Shown here: in pieces, positions 22,549-28,741 of the stretch
Layout: each line of letters starts with the position of its first letter
Numbering within the stretch: position 1 is the first letter of the stretch
Source: a virus
DNA length: 28,741 nt
Direction: 5' to 3' (one strand)
IMG/VR virus record: IMGVR_UViG_3300046000_005653
Location: 1-28,741 of that record
Position numbers and translations under genes: made by a program
Notes under the pieces: generated by a model
Database searches by the model: none
What the model was told of the DNA's origin: nothing
Seen by the model: the letters and a program-made list of their open reading frames with translations, nothing else

Positions 22549-22749
22549 ATGGAAATCAAATCAACCAAACCAAGCGTCCACGTTGGATTCGCTCTAATGC
22601 CAATGGAGTATCTCCGGCTGGGAGTAATCGCGGCCAAGGAAGGCACATCCCGGTCGGCTCTGGCCAAACAGGCTACGGTCCAGTTTATCACGGGTTATTC
22701 CGGCGTAACCGGAGCCGCTAAACCAACAACCAAGAAAGCAAAAGCATGA
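22549..22749 (+). CDS. Ribbon-helix-helix-like DNA-binding protein
   Basis: A 66-residue protein whose central part follows the MetJ/Arc/CopG pattern: a strand (VHVGFAL), then PMEYLRLGVIAAKEGTSRSA, continuing LAKQATVQFI, matching the helix-turn-helix of RHH proteins (two hydrophobic helices split by G-T-S-R-S). A basic Lys-rich tail ends it. As first gene after the hairpin-rich interval it may regulate the early block. I took ATG 22549; a GTG at 22531 is possible. It ends with an ATGA overlap. The RHH call is by eye from the pattern. Confidence 0.55.
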   Translation: MEIKSTKPSVHVGFALMPMEYLRLGVIAAKEGTSRSALAKQATVQFITGYSGVTGAAKPTTKKAKA

Positions 22750-22943
22750 AGGACAAAGCATTTACCATCTGGGGACAGCAGGCCATGGACGGCATTACGC
22801 TGGCCAAGTCTACTGAGTTTAGTCTCATGTTCGGGGTCGCCTACTTCGGCGAGATCTGGTTCCGGTATTGCGGCAAGTATCTCTACTGCCATCTGGACTG
22901 GGATAAAAGCGCATCGGCTTTGATGGAACGGAGGGGCAACTAA
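22746..22943 (+). CDS. Small hypothetical protein
   Basis: A 65-residue protein rich in aromatic residues (LMFGVAYFGEIWFRYCGKYL then YCHLDWD). No clear membrane segment or motif. It is coupled by ATGA to the RHH gene upstream and by a one-base overlap to the next gene, which supports real translation. Function unknown. Confidence 0.55.
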   Translation: MKDKAFTIWGQQAMDGITLAKSTEFSLMFGVAYFGEIWFRYCGKYLYCHLDWDKSASALMERRGN

Positions 22944-23140
22944 TGAGCCTTTTTCAGATCCAGCTTCTCAAGGAAACCGCGCAAGTGGACCTTATTGTCG
23001 GAGCCATTTACATCATATTGGCAAGTTTTTTCCTGCTCTGTATCTGGCACTCCCAAAAAGTCCGCAGACAACTGGACAAGCAGAACCGCCAGCTGATTCG
23101 TCGGCATTGGCGCAAACTTAACCTGAGGGGCTTGAACTAA
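22943..23140 (+). CDS. Small membrane protein
   Basis: A 65-residue protein with one strong transmembrane helix (about residues 16-35, LIVGAIYIILASFFLLCIWH) followed by a strongly basic C-terminus (KVRRQLDKQNRQLIRRHWRK). The positive-inside rule puts the C-terminus in the cytoplasm. It overlaps neighbours by single bases. Possible host-membrane or superinfection role; not decidable. Confidence 0.58.
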   Translation: MSLFQIQLLKETAQVDLIVGAIYIILASFFLLCIWHSQKVRRQLDKQNRQLIRRHWRKLNLRGLN

Positions 23141-23517
23141 TGCAGCCTGATCAAATCGACATCGCCATCGCTGAGTATCTGGGATGGTCTCAGATCACGC
23201 CGCAAGACAGCAGCGAAAGACGGTATGGAATCCGCTCAAATTCAGCCGGAGAGAAATACCCAGTTGCGATGATTCCTCAGTATCACAAGGATCTAAACGC
23301 AATGCATGACGCCGAGCAAAGGCTGGCTAAAAACCTGAGAATTGCTTATTCGAACTTGCTTACATCTTCCGGCAAATGCCGAGAGTTTCACAGGATGTCG
23401 TCAGTGGCGATGAGTCGCGCTCATGCATTTGTTCGGGTCACTGGAAAATGGGAAGATCCTGATCTGGACGAAAAGGACGAGCGGGTCGGGGGGCTTTCGA
23501 CTCATGTTGCCGTCTAA
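23140..23517 (+). CDS. Phage ABA-sandwich-like early protein
   Basis: A 125-residue protein. IDIAIAEYLGW near the N-terminus followed by YPVAMIPQYHKDLNAMHDAE and QRL is the pattern I associate with the small phage ABA-sandwich domain, common in phage early regions with unknown function. The C-terminus is charged and less conserved-looking. I am moderately sure of the domain; the role is unknown. Confidence 0.55.
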   Translation: MQPDQIDIAIAEYLGWSQITPQDSSERRYGIRSNSAGEKYPVAMIPQYHKDLNAMHDAEQRLAKNLRIAYSNLLTSSGKCREFHRMSSVAMSRAHAFVRVTGKWEDPDLDEKDERVGGLSTHVAV

Positions 23518-23603
23518 ACCAATTTCCAACCAGTCGCCTGATTAATAACAACCAAACTCTTGGAGGAGGGCGGCGTCAGGCGGCTGGGAGGACTCAATCG
23601 ACT

Positions 23604-23627
23604 AAACCAAACCAAACCAAACCAAAC
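23604..23627 (+). repeat. AAACC pentamer tandem repeat before start codon
   Basis: Almost five units of AAACC run directly up to the ATG at 23629, in place of a Shine-Dalgarno. Shorter copies (AAACCAAAC) precede the ATGs at 26978 and 28359. Confidence 0.85.
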
Positions 23628-23628
23628 T

Positions 23629-24015
23629 ATGAACGACTGGACACAAACCATCGACTGGACCCGCACCGACGCAGACATCGGCAGACAGGTCGGACTGACC
23701 CGCTTCCGCATTAGTCAGATCCGCGTGATGGAAACCGGCCTTACCAGCCGGGGCCGCGAGATCAAACCGCCCGATGACTTTGCGCCTGAACGATCCGTTG
23801 AGAAGACCGCCAAAAAGTATGGGGTCTGCAATCATATCGCCCGCCGCTGGCACAAATCCTTGGATCTGATCAAATCGATTGGAAGGATGCCGGAAGACTT
23901 CGCGCCGGTTTACAAAATCCATCAGAACGCGACCGCTGCTAAATACGGCGTAAGTGCTCCAACCGCTAACCGCTGGATCCAGCAATACCAATCCCAACTG
24001 ACCGAGCAACCATGA
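23629..24015 (+). CDS. Tandem helix-turn-helix DNA-binding protein
   Basis: A 128-residue protein with three helix-turn-helix-like units: residues 14-33 (DADIGRQVGLTRFRISQIRV), 56-77 (SVEKTAKKYGVCNHIARRWH) and 97-119 (HQNATAAKYGVSAPTANRWI). The second and third are copies of one unit, each introduced by (P/M)P(D/E)DFAP. The likely role is transcriptional regulation or DNA bridging. The frame is open upstream to a TTG at 23560, but those residues are low quality and overlap the AAACC repeat, so I chose ATG 23629. It overlaps the next gene by ATGA. Confidence 0.65.
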   Translation: MNDWTQTIDWTRTDADIGRQVGLTRFRISQIRVMETGLTSRGREIKPPDDFAPERSVEKTAKKYGVCNHIARRWHKSLDLIKSIGRMPEDFAPVYKIHQNATAAKYGVSAPTANRWIQQYQSQLTEQP

Positions 24016-24416
24016 GCCAAACAGCCTTCACCGGGAAAGTATCCCAAATGAAGCCAGATGCCCGCTGGCTTGCTTCCGAGGACTTTATTGGGCTTGGAGA
24101 AGTCGAGTTTGAGATTGCCCAAATCTTCCAGAACTCCGGCGAGATTATGCAGGACGGAAGGAAAAAGGACTTCTTTTCAATTGGATTTGTGAAGACCAAC
24201 AAGCAACTGGTCTTAAATGCCACAAACCGCAAGACGCTCTCCAACGCATTTGGGGCGAAGGTCGAGAAATGGATCGGTCAAAAAGTGCGCCTGTTTGCTC
24301 AGGACGGCGTTAAAGCAGTCAGCGGTGGAGTTACTACTGGACTGCGGATCAAGGCAGACAGGATAGCCCGTGATGCGCCAATTGACCCCTTTGCCAGAAT
24401 GGAGGTGGCTAAGTGA
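24012..24416 (+). CDS. OB-like phage recombination-associated protein
   Basis: A 134-residue protein immediately before the YqaJ exonuclease. The N-terminal strand block (VEFEIAQIFQNSGEIMQDGR), then LVLNATNRKTLSNAFGAKVE followed by KWIGQKVRLFAQ and GLRIKAD, follows a layout I recall from small phage proteins beside YqaJ exonucleases, probably an OB-type single-strand DNA binder. No annealase (RecT, Erf or Beta type) is present in the window, so it may take the annealing or loading role. A GGAGGT 7 bases before the next start indicates separate initiation there. The biochemical function is inferred. Confidence 0.6.
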   Translation: MSQTAFTGKVSQMKPDARWLASEDFIGLGEVEFEIAQIFQNSGEIMQDGRKKDFFSIGFVKTNKQLVLNATNRKTLSNAFGAKVEKWIGQKVRLFAQDGVKAVSGGVTTGLRIKADRIARDAPIDPFARMEVAK

Positions 24417-25051
24417 TTATCCATGAATGCGCTCAGGGAAGTGATGAATGGCTTACCCTCAGATCCGGCAAGCTCACGGCAAGTTCGGCAAAGAAGGTAT
24501 TTACTCCGACCAAAGGCGAACTCAAGGAAGGCGCAATCGAACACATTTACACGCTCATTGGCGAATGTTACGATCCTGATTACATTTACTTTGCCGGGAA
24601 CAAATTCACCGAGCGAGGCAACGAAATGGAACCAGCCGCCAGAAAGCAATTCTCCGAACTAACCGGAATCGAAGTTCATGAGGTTGGATTTATCACGCAA
24701 GACAACGGCGTGATCGGAGCGTCACCGGATGGATTAATCAAAGGCCCAGACGGCGCTTGGCTGGAAGGACTTGAACTGAAGGCGCATAACCCCGGCAAGC
24801 ACGTTGAGTTCATGCACAAAGGAACCCTGCCGCCGGAGCATAAATTGCAGGTCCACATGAGCATGGTTGTAACCGGCTTTAATACTTGGCATTTTCTATC
24901 TTTCCATCCAGATATGGCTCCGTTGCACATCATCACCGAACGGGACGCATTCACTGAAAAACTGGAGAAATCCTGCAAGGAATTTCTTGCTCTGTATCAG
25001 ACCGTCCGTAATGAAGTCGTCAATAAACTCACCCCAAACAAAACCAAATAG
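24413..25051 (+). CDS. YqaJ-family viral recombinase exonuclease
   Basis: A 212-residue lambda-Exo-fold nuclease that resects double-strand ends for recombination and replication. All motifs are visible: SDEWLTLRSGKLTAS (residues 10-24), RGNEMEPAARKQF with E73 (68-80), GASPDGL with D106 (102-108), LELKA with E121 and K123 (120-124), and HKLQVHMSM with Q146 (143-151). The start is GTG 24413, supported by GGAGGT at 24401-24406 and a 4-base GTGA overlap with the previous gene. It is followed two bases later by an SSB gene, making a recombination module. Confidence 0.93.
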   Translation: MIIHECAQGSDEWLTLRSGKLTASSAKKVFTPTKGELKEGAIEHIYTLIGECYDPDYIYFAGNKFTERGNEMEPAARKQFSELTGIEVHEVGFITQDNGVIGASPDGLIKGPDGAWLEGLELKAHNPGKHVEFMHKGTLPPEHKLQVHMSMVVTGFNTWHFLSFHPDMAPLHIITERDAFTEKLEKSCKEFLALYQTVRNEVVNKLTPNKTK

Positions 25052-25052
25052 T

Positions 25053-25427
25053 ATGAACAACCAAAACCCACAAAAAGGCGGCATGATTGTCGCCCTCAAG
25101 ATTGATGTCATGAAGATCACCCGTGAAAAGCTCTTCACCGGCAAGAACGGAGCCAAATACCTTGATTGCGTCGTCTTTATCGACAACGAGAAGGGTCAAT
25201 ACGGAGACAACGGCATGATCGTTGAGGACGTATCCAAGGAGGACAAAACCAATGGCGTTAAGGGGGCAATCCTTGGCAACTGCCGCATCATCCGAGGAGA
25301 GGTCGCTGGTCAGTCTTACGGGGCTGGAATTGCCAATCAGATGCGTCCGCCGATGACGCAGGCTACTCCGGTCAATCGCGGGGCAAGTAATTACCAGCAG
25401 GACGATTCGGACGCCATCCCGTTTTGA
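25053..25427 (+). CDS. Single-stranded DNA-binding protein
   Basis: A 124-residue protein with an OB-like core (VALKIDVMKITREKLFTGKN, AKYLDCVVFID, GAILGNCRIIRGEV), a disordered Gln/Asn/Pro linker (about 92-113) and an acidic tail ending DDSDAIPF. A DDxIPF end is the hallmark of SSBs, used to dock partners such as exonucleases and helicases. I took ATG 25053 rather than the earlier in-frame start inside the exonuclease gene. It forms the recombination set with the YqaJ nuclease and OB-like protein. It diverges from bacterial SSB in the core, so the assignment leans on tail, size and context. Confidence 0.82.
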   Translation: MNNQNPQKGGMIVALKIDVMKITREKLFTGKNGAKYLDCVVFIDNEKGQYGDNGMIVEDVSKEDKTNGVKGAILGNCRIIRGEVAGQSYGAGIANQMRPPMTQATPVNRGASNYQQDDSDAIPF

Positions 25428-25465
25428 TCTAAACCATTTCCGTCCGGTAATTCTGCCAACGGACC

Positions 25466-25511
25466 GCCCGGCTTTTGCGATCTTTCGGAAAATCTATCGC
25501 AGGGGCCGGGC
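25466..25511 (+). other. 16-bp RNA stem with three consecutive G-U pairs
   Basis: 25466-25481 pairs fully with 25496-25511 if G-U is allowed: seven GC-rich pairs, three T-G wobbles in a row, then six Watson-Crick pairs, closing a 14-base loop. It sits in the 100-base gap after the SSB gene and lacks a T-run, so it is not a normal terminator. A smaller stem (GTCCG 25442-25446 with CGGAC 25460-25464) precedes it. The wobbles mean the structure forms as + strand RNA only. Confidence 0.65.
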
Positions 25512-25527
25512 AACGCTCTAAATCACC

Positions 25528-25812
25528 ATGACCCCACCAACATTCAGCAAGCAAAAGATGCCGGTGCAAAAGCACTCTTGGTATAACAATAAGAAGCGGG
25601 ATTACGCTACTCTGGGAACGATCAAGCTAGGAAAAGGCCGGGACGAACCGCCGGTCGAGCCTAGAGCCATTGATCCGGTTGCGGGTCTAAAACCAGTGGA
25701 CGCTTGGAATGGCGGCAATGAAGACAAAGCCGAATTGCTACGCTGGCTTTCAGTCAATAACCTTCACGACAGACGCCCGGTTCAAAAGAGCCGACATTAC
25801 TCAAATAAATAA
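25528..25812 (+). CDS. Small hypothetical early protein
   Basis: A 94-residue basic, probably largely unstructured protein (KMPVQKHSWYNNKKRDYATL, then GTIKLGKGRDEPP) with a short helix near the C-terminus (NEDKAELLRWLSVNN). It follows the structured intergenic region and precedes the Cys-rich gene by four bases. No family is recognised. Confidence 0.52.
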   Translation: MTPPTFSKQKMPVQKHSWYNNKKRDYATLGTIKLGKGRDEPPVEPRAIDPVAGLKPVDAWNGGNEDKAELLRWLSVNNLHDRRPVQKSRHYSNK

Positions 25813-25816
25813 CACT

Positions 25817-26164
25817 ATGATTACTGCAACCGAACTCGCCAACGCACTGAATAGCGTCCTACCCTATGTCGTAACCAGAGTAATCAATTGCGGAGAGGAG
25901 GGATGCCAAGAGCCGAATTGCTGGAGTTGCTGGGGATCAGAAATGGCGGAGGCGGAAGCAACCATCGCTGAAGCCATATTCCAAGCATCCGGCAAAGTCC
26001 TGAAGGCATGGAAAGCGGACCAGAAATGCCAATGTGATGCAGGGGATTTCCGTCACCGGGAGATTCCTCCAATCTGTCCTGAATATTTTGGGGACGATGA
26101 ATTTTGCGGAGTTTGCTGGCATGACAAGGAATGTCATCAACCTAAACCAGAGACTACAGCATGA
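25817..26164 (+). CDS. Cys-rich protein, putative zinc binder
   Basis: A 115-residue protein with two cysteine groups: C25, C30, C35, C38 (NCGEEGCQEPNCWSCWG) and C71, C73, C87, C97, C100, H102, C106 (KCQCDAG, PPICPEY, FCGVCWHDKEC). The spacing suggests two small zinc sites flanking a helix (AEAEATIAEAIFQASGKVLK). The ATGA overlap with the PAPS-reductase-family gene suggests a paired function. I chose ATG 25817; the frame is open further upstream inside the previous gene. Function unknown. Confidence 0.6.
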   Translation: MITATELANALNSVLPYVVTRVINCGEEGCQEPNCWSCWGSEMAEAEATIAEAIFQASGKVLKAWKADQKCQCDAGDFRHREIPPICPEYFGDDEFCGVCWHDKECHQPKPETTA

Positions 26165-26955
26165 ATCCAGACCTTCCTTTAATTGTTGCCTATGGCGGCG
26201 GCATAAACTCAACGGCAATGCTTTGCGGATTTCGGGAGCGAGGCATACGACCCGACCTAATGCTGTTTGCCGACACTGGAGCCGAGCACCCGCGAACCTA
26301 CGCTCATTTAGTAGAAATCTCAGCACTTTGCCAAATCTGGTGGGGCATTGAAATCATCACGGTGCGTGAGTTATTCCAAGGCAAGTTTGAGGGACTGGAA
26401 AACGATTCGCTACGCAAGCACATCCTTCCGTCTTTGGCCTATGGGAGCAAACGGTGCTCCATGAGGTTTAAGGTTGATCCACAAAACCGCTATGTGCTAA
26501 AATGGATGGACAGCGTTGGCGTAAAAGTAGTGACTCGGGCTATTGGATACCATGCAGCGGAAGGGCACCGGGCCGTTGGAAAGAAAATGAAGCCGTTTAC
26601 CAAGGGACGTTCGGAGCAATTTTGGTATCCGCTTATTGATTGGCAATGGAGACAGGCGGACTGCGTGGAGGCTATTAAGCGGCACGGGATGACTCCGCCG
26701 GGCAAATCATCCTGCTTTTTCTGCCCAGCAATGAAGCGCCATGAGATCATCAAGCTGCGGGATGAAAACCCCGACCTCTATGAGCGTGCTATAACTATGG
26801 AGAAAAACCTAAAAATCAAAGGCCGCGTCAAAGGCTTATCAATGGGCATCCCTTGGACCGAGATCGTAGCCGCCGACGACAACCAAGCCAAGCTCTTTGA
26901 TTGGGTCGATAATAATGCCGCCCAGCCCGTGCCTTGTGGATGTTACGATGGTTAA
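26161..26955 (+). CDS. PAPS reductase / PP-loop ATPase family protein
   Basis: A 264-residue adenine-nucleotide alpha-hydrolase (PP-loop) protein. The loop is YGGGINSTAM (residues 11-20), a variant of SGGxDSxA with Asn in place of Asp. MLFADTGAEHPRTYAHL (34-50) is the typical next element of phage PAPS-reductase-like and DndC-like proteins. A Cys (C99, SKRCSMRFK), a CFFC pair (C185, C188 in SSCFFCPAMKR) and a C-terminal CGC (259-261) may bind a metal cluster or zinc. Family members activate a substrate by adenylation, often moving sulfur. Phage copies have no proven role; DNA or tRNA modification or sulfur metabolism are possibilities. It overlaps the Cys-rich gene. Confidence 0.85.
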   Translation: MNPDLPLIVAYGGGINSTAMLCGFRERGIRPDLMLFADTGAEHPRTYAHLVEISALCQIWWGIEIITVRELFQGKFEGLENDSLRKHILPSLAYGSKRCSMRFKVDPQNRYVLKWMDSVGVKVVTRAIGYHAAEGHRAVGKKMKPFTKGRSEQFWYPLIDWQWRQADCVEAIKRHGMTPPGKSSCFFCPAMKRHEIIKLRDENPDLYERAITMEKNLKIKGRVKGLSMGIPWTEIVAADDNQAKLFDWVDNNAAQPVPCGCYDG

Positions 26956-26977
26956 ATTAAGCACTAAACCAAACTAT

Positions 26978-27184
26978 ATGACCACAGAACAAAGAGACAA
27001 GCTAAAGGATGACATCCACCGAGTAGTTTCAGTATTGCCCGTCAAGGTGCTGGCGCTTGGATACCTCAGATACGAGAAATTGCGACTGCTTAACGCATCA
27101 CAGTATGCGGAACTGAACCGCAAAACCTTAACAGGGCAGGGTCATTTTGACGACTTGGTCGATCAACTGGAGGAGCCGGAATGA
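26978..27184 (+). CDS. Small hypothetical early protein
   Basis: A 68-residue helical protein (EQRDKLKDDIHRVVSVLPVK, YLRYEKLRLLNASQYAELNR). The ATG at 26978 is preceded by AAACCAAACTAT, and its surroundings match those of the gene at 28359 at 22 of 23 bases. It overlaps the next gene by ATGA. No family is recognised. Confidence 0.55.
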   Translation: MTTEQRDKLKDDIHRVVSVLPVKVLALGYLRYEKLRLLNASQYAELNRKTLTGQGHFDDLVDQLEEPE

Positions 27185-27381
27185 AAAGAGCCATCTACGT
27201 TGGCAAAGGGCTTTCCGCAGTCAGTTACGGTATGACCGGAACCATGCAGCCATCGATCAGTCCCGAATCGCCTTACTTCGCTTTCCGACCAGACGGTAAA
27301 ATGCCGGGACAATGGTTTGTGATGCGAAAAGACCTTTACGTTGCCGCCGAAGACCAAACCAGACACTGCCAAAAACCATGA
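27181..27381 (+). CDS. Small beta-rich protein, KOW/SH3-like
   Basis: A 66-residue protein with the pattern AIYVGKGLSAVSYGMTGTMQ then FAFRPDGKMPGQWFVMRKDL, like short phage proteins that carry an SH3 or KOW-type barrel. The GxxxGMTG turn and the YV strand ends fit this idea, but the call is tentative. It overlaps neighbours by ATGA at both ends, supporting translation. Role unknown. Confidence 0.5.
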   Translation: MKRAIYVGKGLSAVSYGMTGTMQPSISPESPYFAFRPDGKMPGQWFVMRKDLYVAAEDQTRHCQKP

Positions 27382-27719
27382 GCGACACCCCAGAAACAGA
27401 TATTGAAAACACGCAGGACACCGACGCCATAGGTGTTGTGTGCAGTGCCCTTGTTCGGCCCTCTTTTACTCTAGGGAGCAACGACGATGGGGAGCCAGAC
27501 TTCCGATCACTTGTCGGCCCCGGTGGATGGCAATGTTACCTTGGAGAGCCAGAAGACACCCTGTGGTGCCGCGACGGGGCGGATGCTATGGATATGCTCA
27601 ACGAACTGGCGGCGAGGGTGACAATCCTCTCTGACTTTGCAAGGGCTGCACCGGGACAACTGCCTTCAAGTGTGCAGTCTGCCCTTTGGCCTAACAACGT
27701 GATACCCAAACAACCATGA
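27378..27719 (+). CDS. Hypothetical early protein with TPET start
   Basis: A 113-residue acidic protein (starts MSDTPETDIENTQDTDAIG). The start region, 27375-27397, matches that of the next gene (27713-27735) at 21 of 23 bases, giving the shared TPET peptide. The C-terminal half has a helix (ADAMDMLNELAARVTILSDF). It overlaps the next gene by ATGA. No known family is recognised. Confidence 0.52.
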   Translation: MSDTPETDIENTQDTDAIGVVCSALVRPSFTLGSNDDGEPDFRSLVGPGGWQCYLGEPEDTLWCRDGADAMDMLNELAARVTILSDFARAAPGQLPSSVQSALWPNNVIPKQP

Positions 27720-28033
27720 CCAACACCCCAGAAACCCAATGCGACACCCCGCACTACTACGGATGCGCCTGCCACGAAAAGGAATGGCAGAATAAATGGC
27801 AGTGCGCCGTCGAGATGGCCGCGCAAGCCGAGTCAAAACTGGACGCACTCGTCGAGCACCATACCAGAATGATTATCGCTCACGCAAAGGAAGTGGATTC
27901 CCTGCTTTGGGTGCTGGAAGCAATTAAAGACGTGATAGGATGCGGGTGCGGCGGAGACTACGGGCTGTGCGACGACTGTTCTGAAGCATACAAAAAAGCC
28001 GACGAATTAGCCGAGGCGCGGAAAACAACTTAA
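27716..28033 (+). CDS. Cys-rich hypothetical early protein
   Basis: A 105-residue protein with a CAC pair near the N-terminus (C17, C19), a long central helix (residues about 25-70, WQCAVEMAAQAESKLDALVE) and a CGC...CDDC set at C76, C78, C85, C88 that looks like a zinc ribbon. The start is a near copy of the previous gene's start. Function unknown; a small zinc-binding regulator is plausible. Confidence 0.55.
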   Translation: MTNTPETQCDTPHYYGCACHEKEWQNKWQCAVEMAAQAESKLDALVEHHTRMIIAHAKEVDSLLWVLEAIKDVIGCGCGGDYGLCDDCSEAYKKADELAEARKTT

Positions 28034-28041
28034 CCAAAACC

Positions 28042-28362
28042 ATGACCCCAATCCAAGACCGCATCTTCCTCGCCGCACTAGCCCAAGCCGGAATCCCGGC
28101 CCCGGTTGCTGAGTATAAGTTCCATTCAGTTCGCAAATGGCGCATGGACTTTGCTTGGCTGGATCAACGGGTATTCTTGGAGATTGATGGCGGTCTGTGG
28201 ATAGGCGGGAGGCATACGAGACCGGGTGCAATGCTTAAATCATGGGAGAAGGAAAACGCCGCAGCAGTCCAAGGCTGGCGAGTATTGAGATGCCAGCCGA
28301 GGGACTGCACCAAGCCAGCAACGATCAACGCCATTAAGGCCGCACTAAACCAAACAATATGA
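28042..28362 (+). CDS. Small PD-(D/E)XK / DUF559-type endonuclease
   Basis: A 106-residue nuclease-type protein. The sequence EYKFHSVRKWRMDFAWLDQR followed by VFLEIDGGLWIGGRHTR is a clear match to the compact phage endonucleases related to DUF559 and Vsr: E24, D36, E47 and D49 are the likely metal-binding acids. The C-terminal AAAVQGWRVLRC strand is also typical. The role is probably DNA repair, host DNA breakdown or recombination, not decidable here. It overlaps the next gene by ATGA. Confidence 0.75.
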   Translation: MTPIQDRIFLAALAQAGIPAPVAEYKFHSVRKWRMDFAWLDQRVFLEIDGGLWIGGRHTRPGAMLKSWEKENAAAVQGWRVLRCQPRDCTKPATINAIKAALNQTI

Positions 28363-28667
28363 CCGACAATCACCTCGACCCGCCAGATTATCGTGAACCG
28401 CCGGAATGGTATTATCGGCTTTGGGAATACCTAGAAACAGAACAACCACCTGAGTCAGTTGCTGCCGCTATCCGGCAAGCCATGCAGATGTGGGTTGATC
28501 TGATGAATCAGGAATATGACCCCGGACCTGAAGACCTAGTAGAGTTGCCTGATGACTGCCATCGAGGACCAGAGCATTGCCCGCACGGCATCGACTGGAG
28601 TAACTGCGATGCCTGCTACCATGCCGCTGACATTGCGTATAACGCAGCAAGGGAAGGAGGAAGGTAA
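28359..28667 (+). CDS. Small hypothetical protein with Cys/His motif
   Basis: A 102-residue acidic protein; aromatic start (PPEWYYRLWEYLETEQPPES), and a C-terminal CPHGIDWSNCDACYHAADIA motif that could bind zinc through Cys and His. It overlaps the nuclease gene by ATGA, and its start region is almost identical to that of the gene at 26978. Function unknown. Confidence 0.55.
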   Translation: MTDNHLDPPDYREPPEWYYRLWEYLETEQPPESVAAAIRQAMQMWVDLMNQEYDPGPEDLVELPDDCHRGPEHCPHGIDWSNCDACYHAADIAYNAAREGGR

Positions 28668-28669
28668 CC

Positions 28670-28741
28670 ATGACCGACGAAGAAAAAGCCCGCGCCAAAG
28701 AGCAAGCCAAGCGGTTCCTTGCCGCTCCATTGCCAGTCCCA
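28670..28741 (+). CDS. Partial gene cut by the window edge
   Basis: An ATG at 28670 follows the best Shine-Dalgarno in this part (GGGAAGGAGG at 28651-28660) by 9 bases and opens a frame of 24 codons (TDEEKARAKEQAKRFLAAPL) running off the window. The charged helical start resembles no family that I can name. Confidence 0.55.
   Translation, partial: MTDEEKARAKEQAKRFLAAPLPVP

Noticed and set aside
23604-23627. AAACC repeat as a CRISPR array
   Set aside because: Units are five bases with no spacers; it is a simple tandem repeat.

Overview
The window is one continuous piece of a tailed double-stranded DNA phage (Caudoviricetes) or prophage. Every gene I can support is on the + strand. Many neighbours are joined by 4-base ATGA overlaps, and the last gene runs off the right edge. 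The order terminase, portal, head, tail tube, G/GT chaperone, tape measure, lysis, fibre, recombination is that of a lambda-like long-tailed phage. No tail sheath gene is seen, so a siphovirus-type tail is the best inference. The host looks Gram-negative: there are two lipobox lipoproteins in or beside the lysis cassette, one proline-rich and outer-spanin-like. Many genes have no Shine-Dalgarno sequence and instead an A/C-rich leader. The host phylum cannot be fixed from this sequence; Verrucomicrobiota or a relative is only a guess. No integrase, repressor, tRNA or CRISPR is visible, so lifestyle is undetermined.

Layout. 116-7155 is packaging and head: small terminase candidate, GpA-type large terminase, portal, S49 protease, scaffold-like coiled coil and a P22-coat-family major capsid protein, closed by two hairpins of which the second is a strong terminator. 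7261-11940 holds neck and tail genes: tail-terminator candidate, two related tail-tube-like proteins, a terminator, an unknown, and a tail assembly chaperone with a lambda G/GT-type -1 frameshift signal (GGGAAAC). 11956-16982 has the tape measure and five unfamiliar virion-type proteins where a tail tip would be expected. 16979-18888 is a very compact lysis cassette (lipoprotein, coiled-coil membrane protein, holin candidate, embedded outer-spanin-like lipoprotein, 49-residue membrane peptide, small unknown, CHAP endolysin). A freestanding HNH endonuclease (18913-19560) sits between lysis and the fibre genes (19564-21974).

21975-22548 has no convincing protein gene. It starts with the terminator of the late block, then holds a dense series of inverted repeats that I think is the best candidate here for an undescribed element, a structured phage noncoding RNA.

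22549-28741 is an early-type block of small genes: a ribbon-helix-helix-like protein, a tandem helix-turn-helix protein, a recombination set (OB-like protein, YqaJ exonuclease, SSB with acidic tail), a PAPS-reductase-family protein beside a Cys-rich partner, a small PD-(D/E)XK-type nuclease and many short unknowns. Several of these genes share nearly identical sequence around their start codons.
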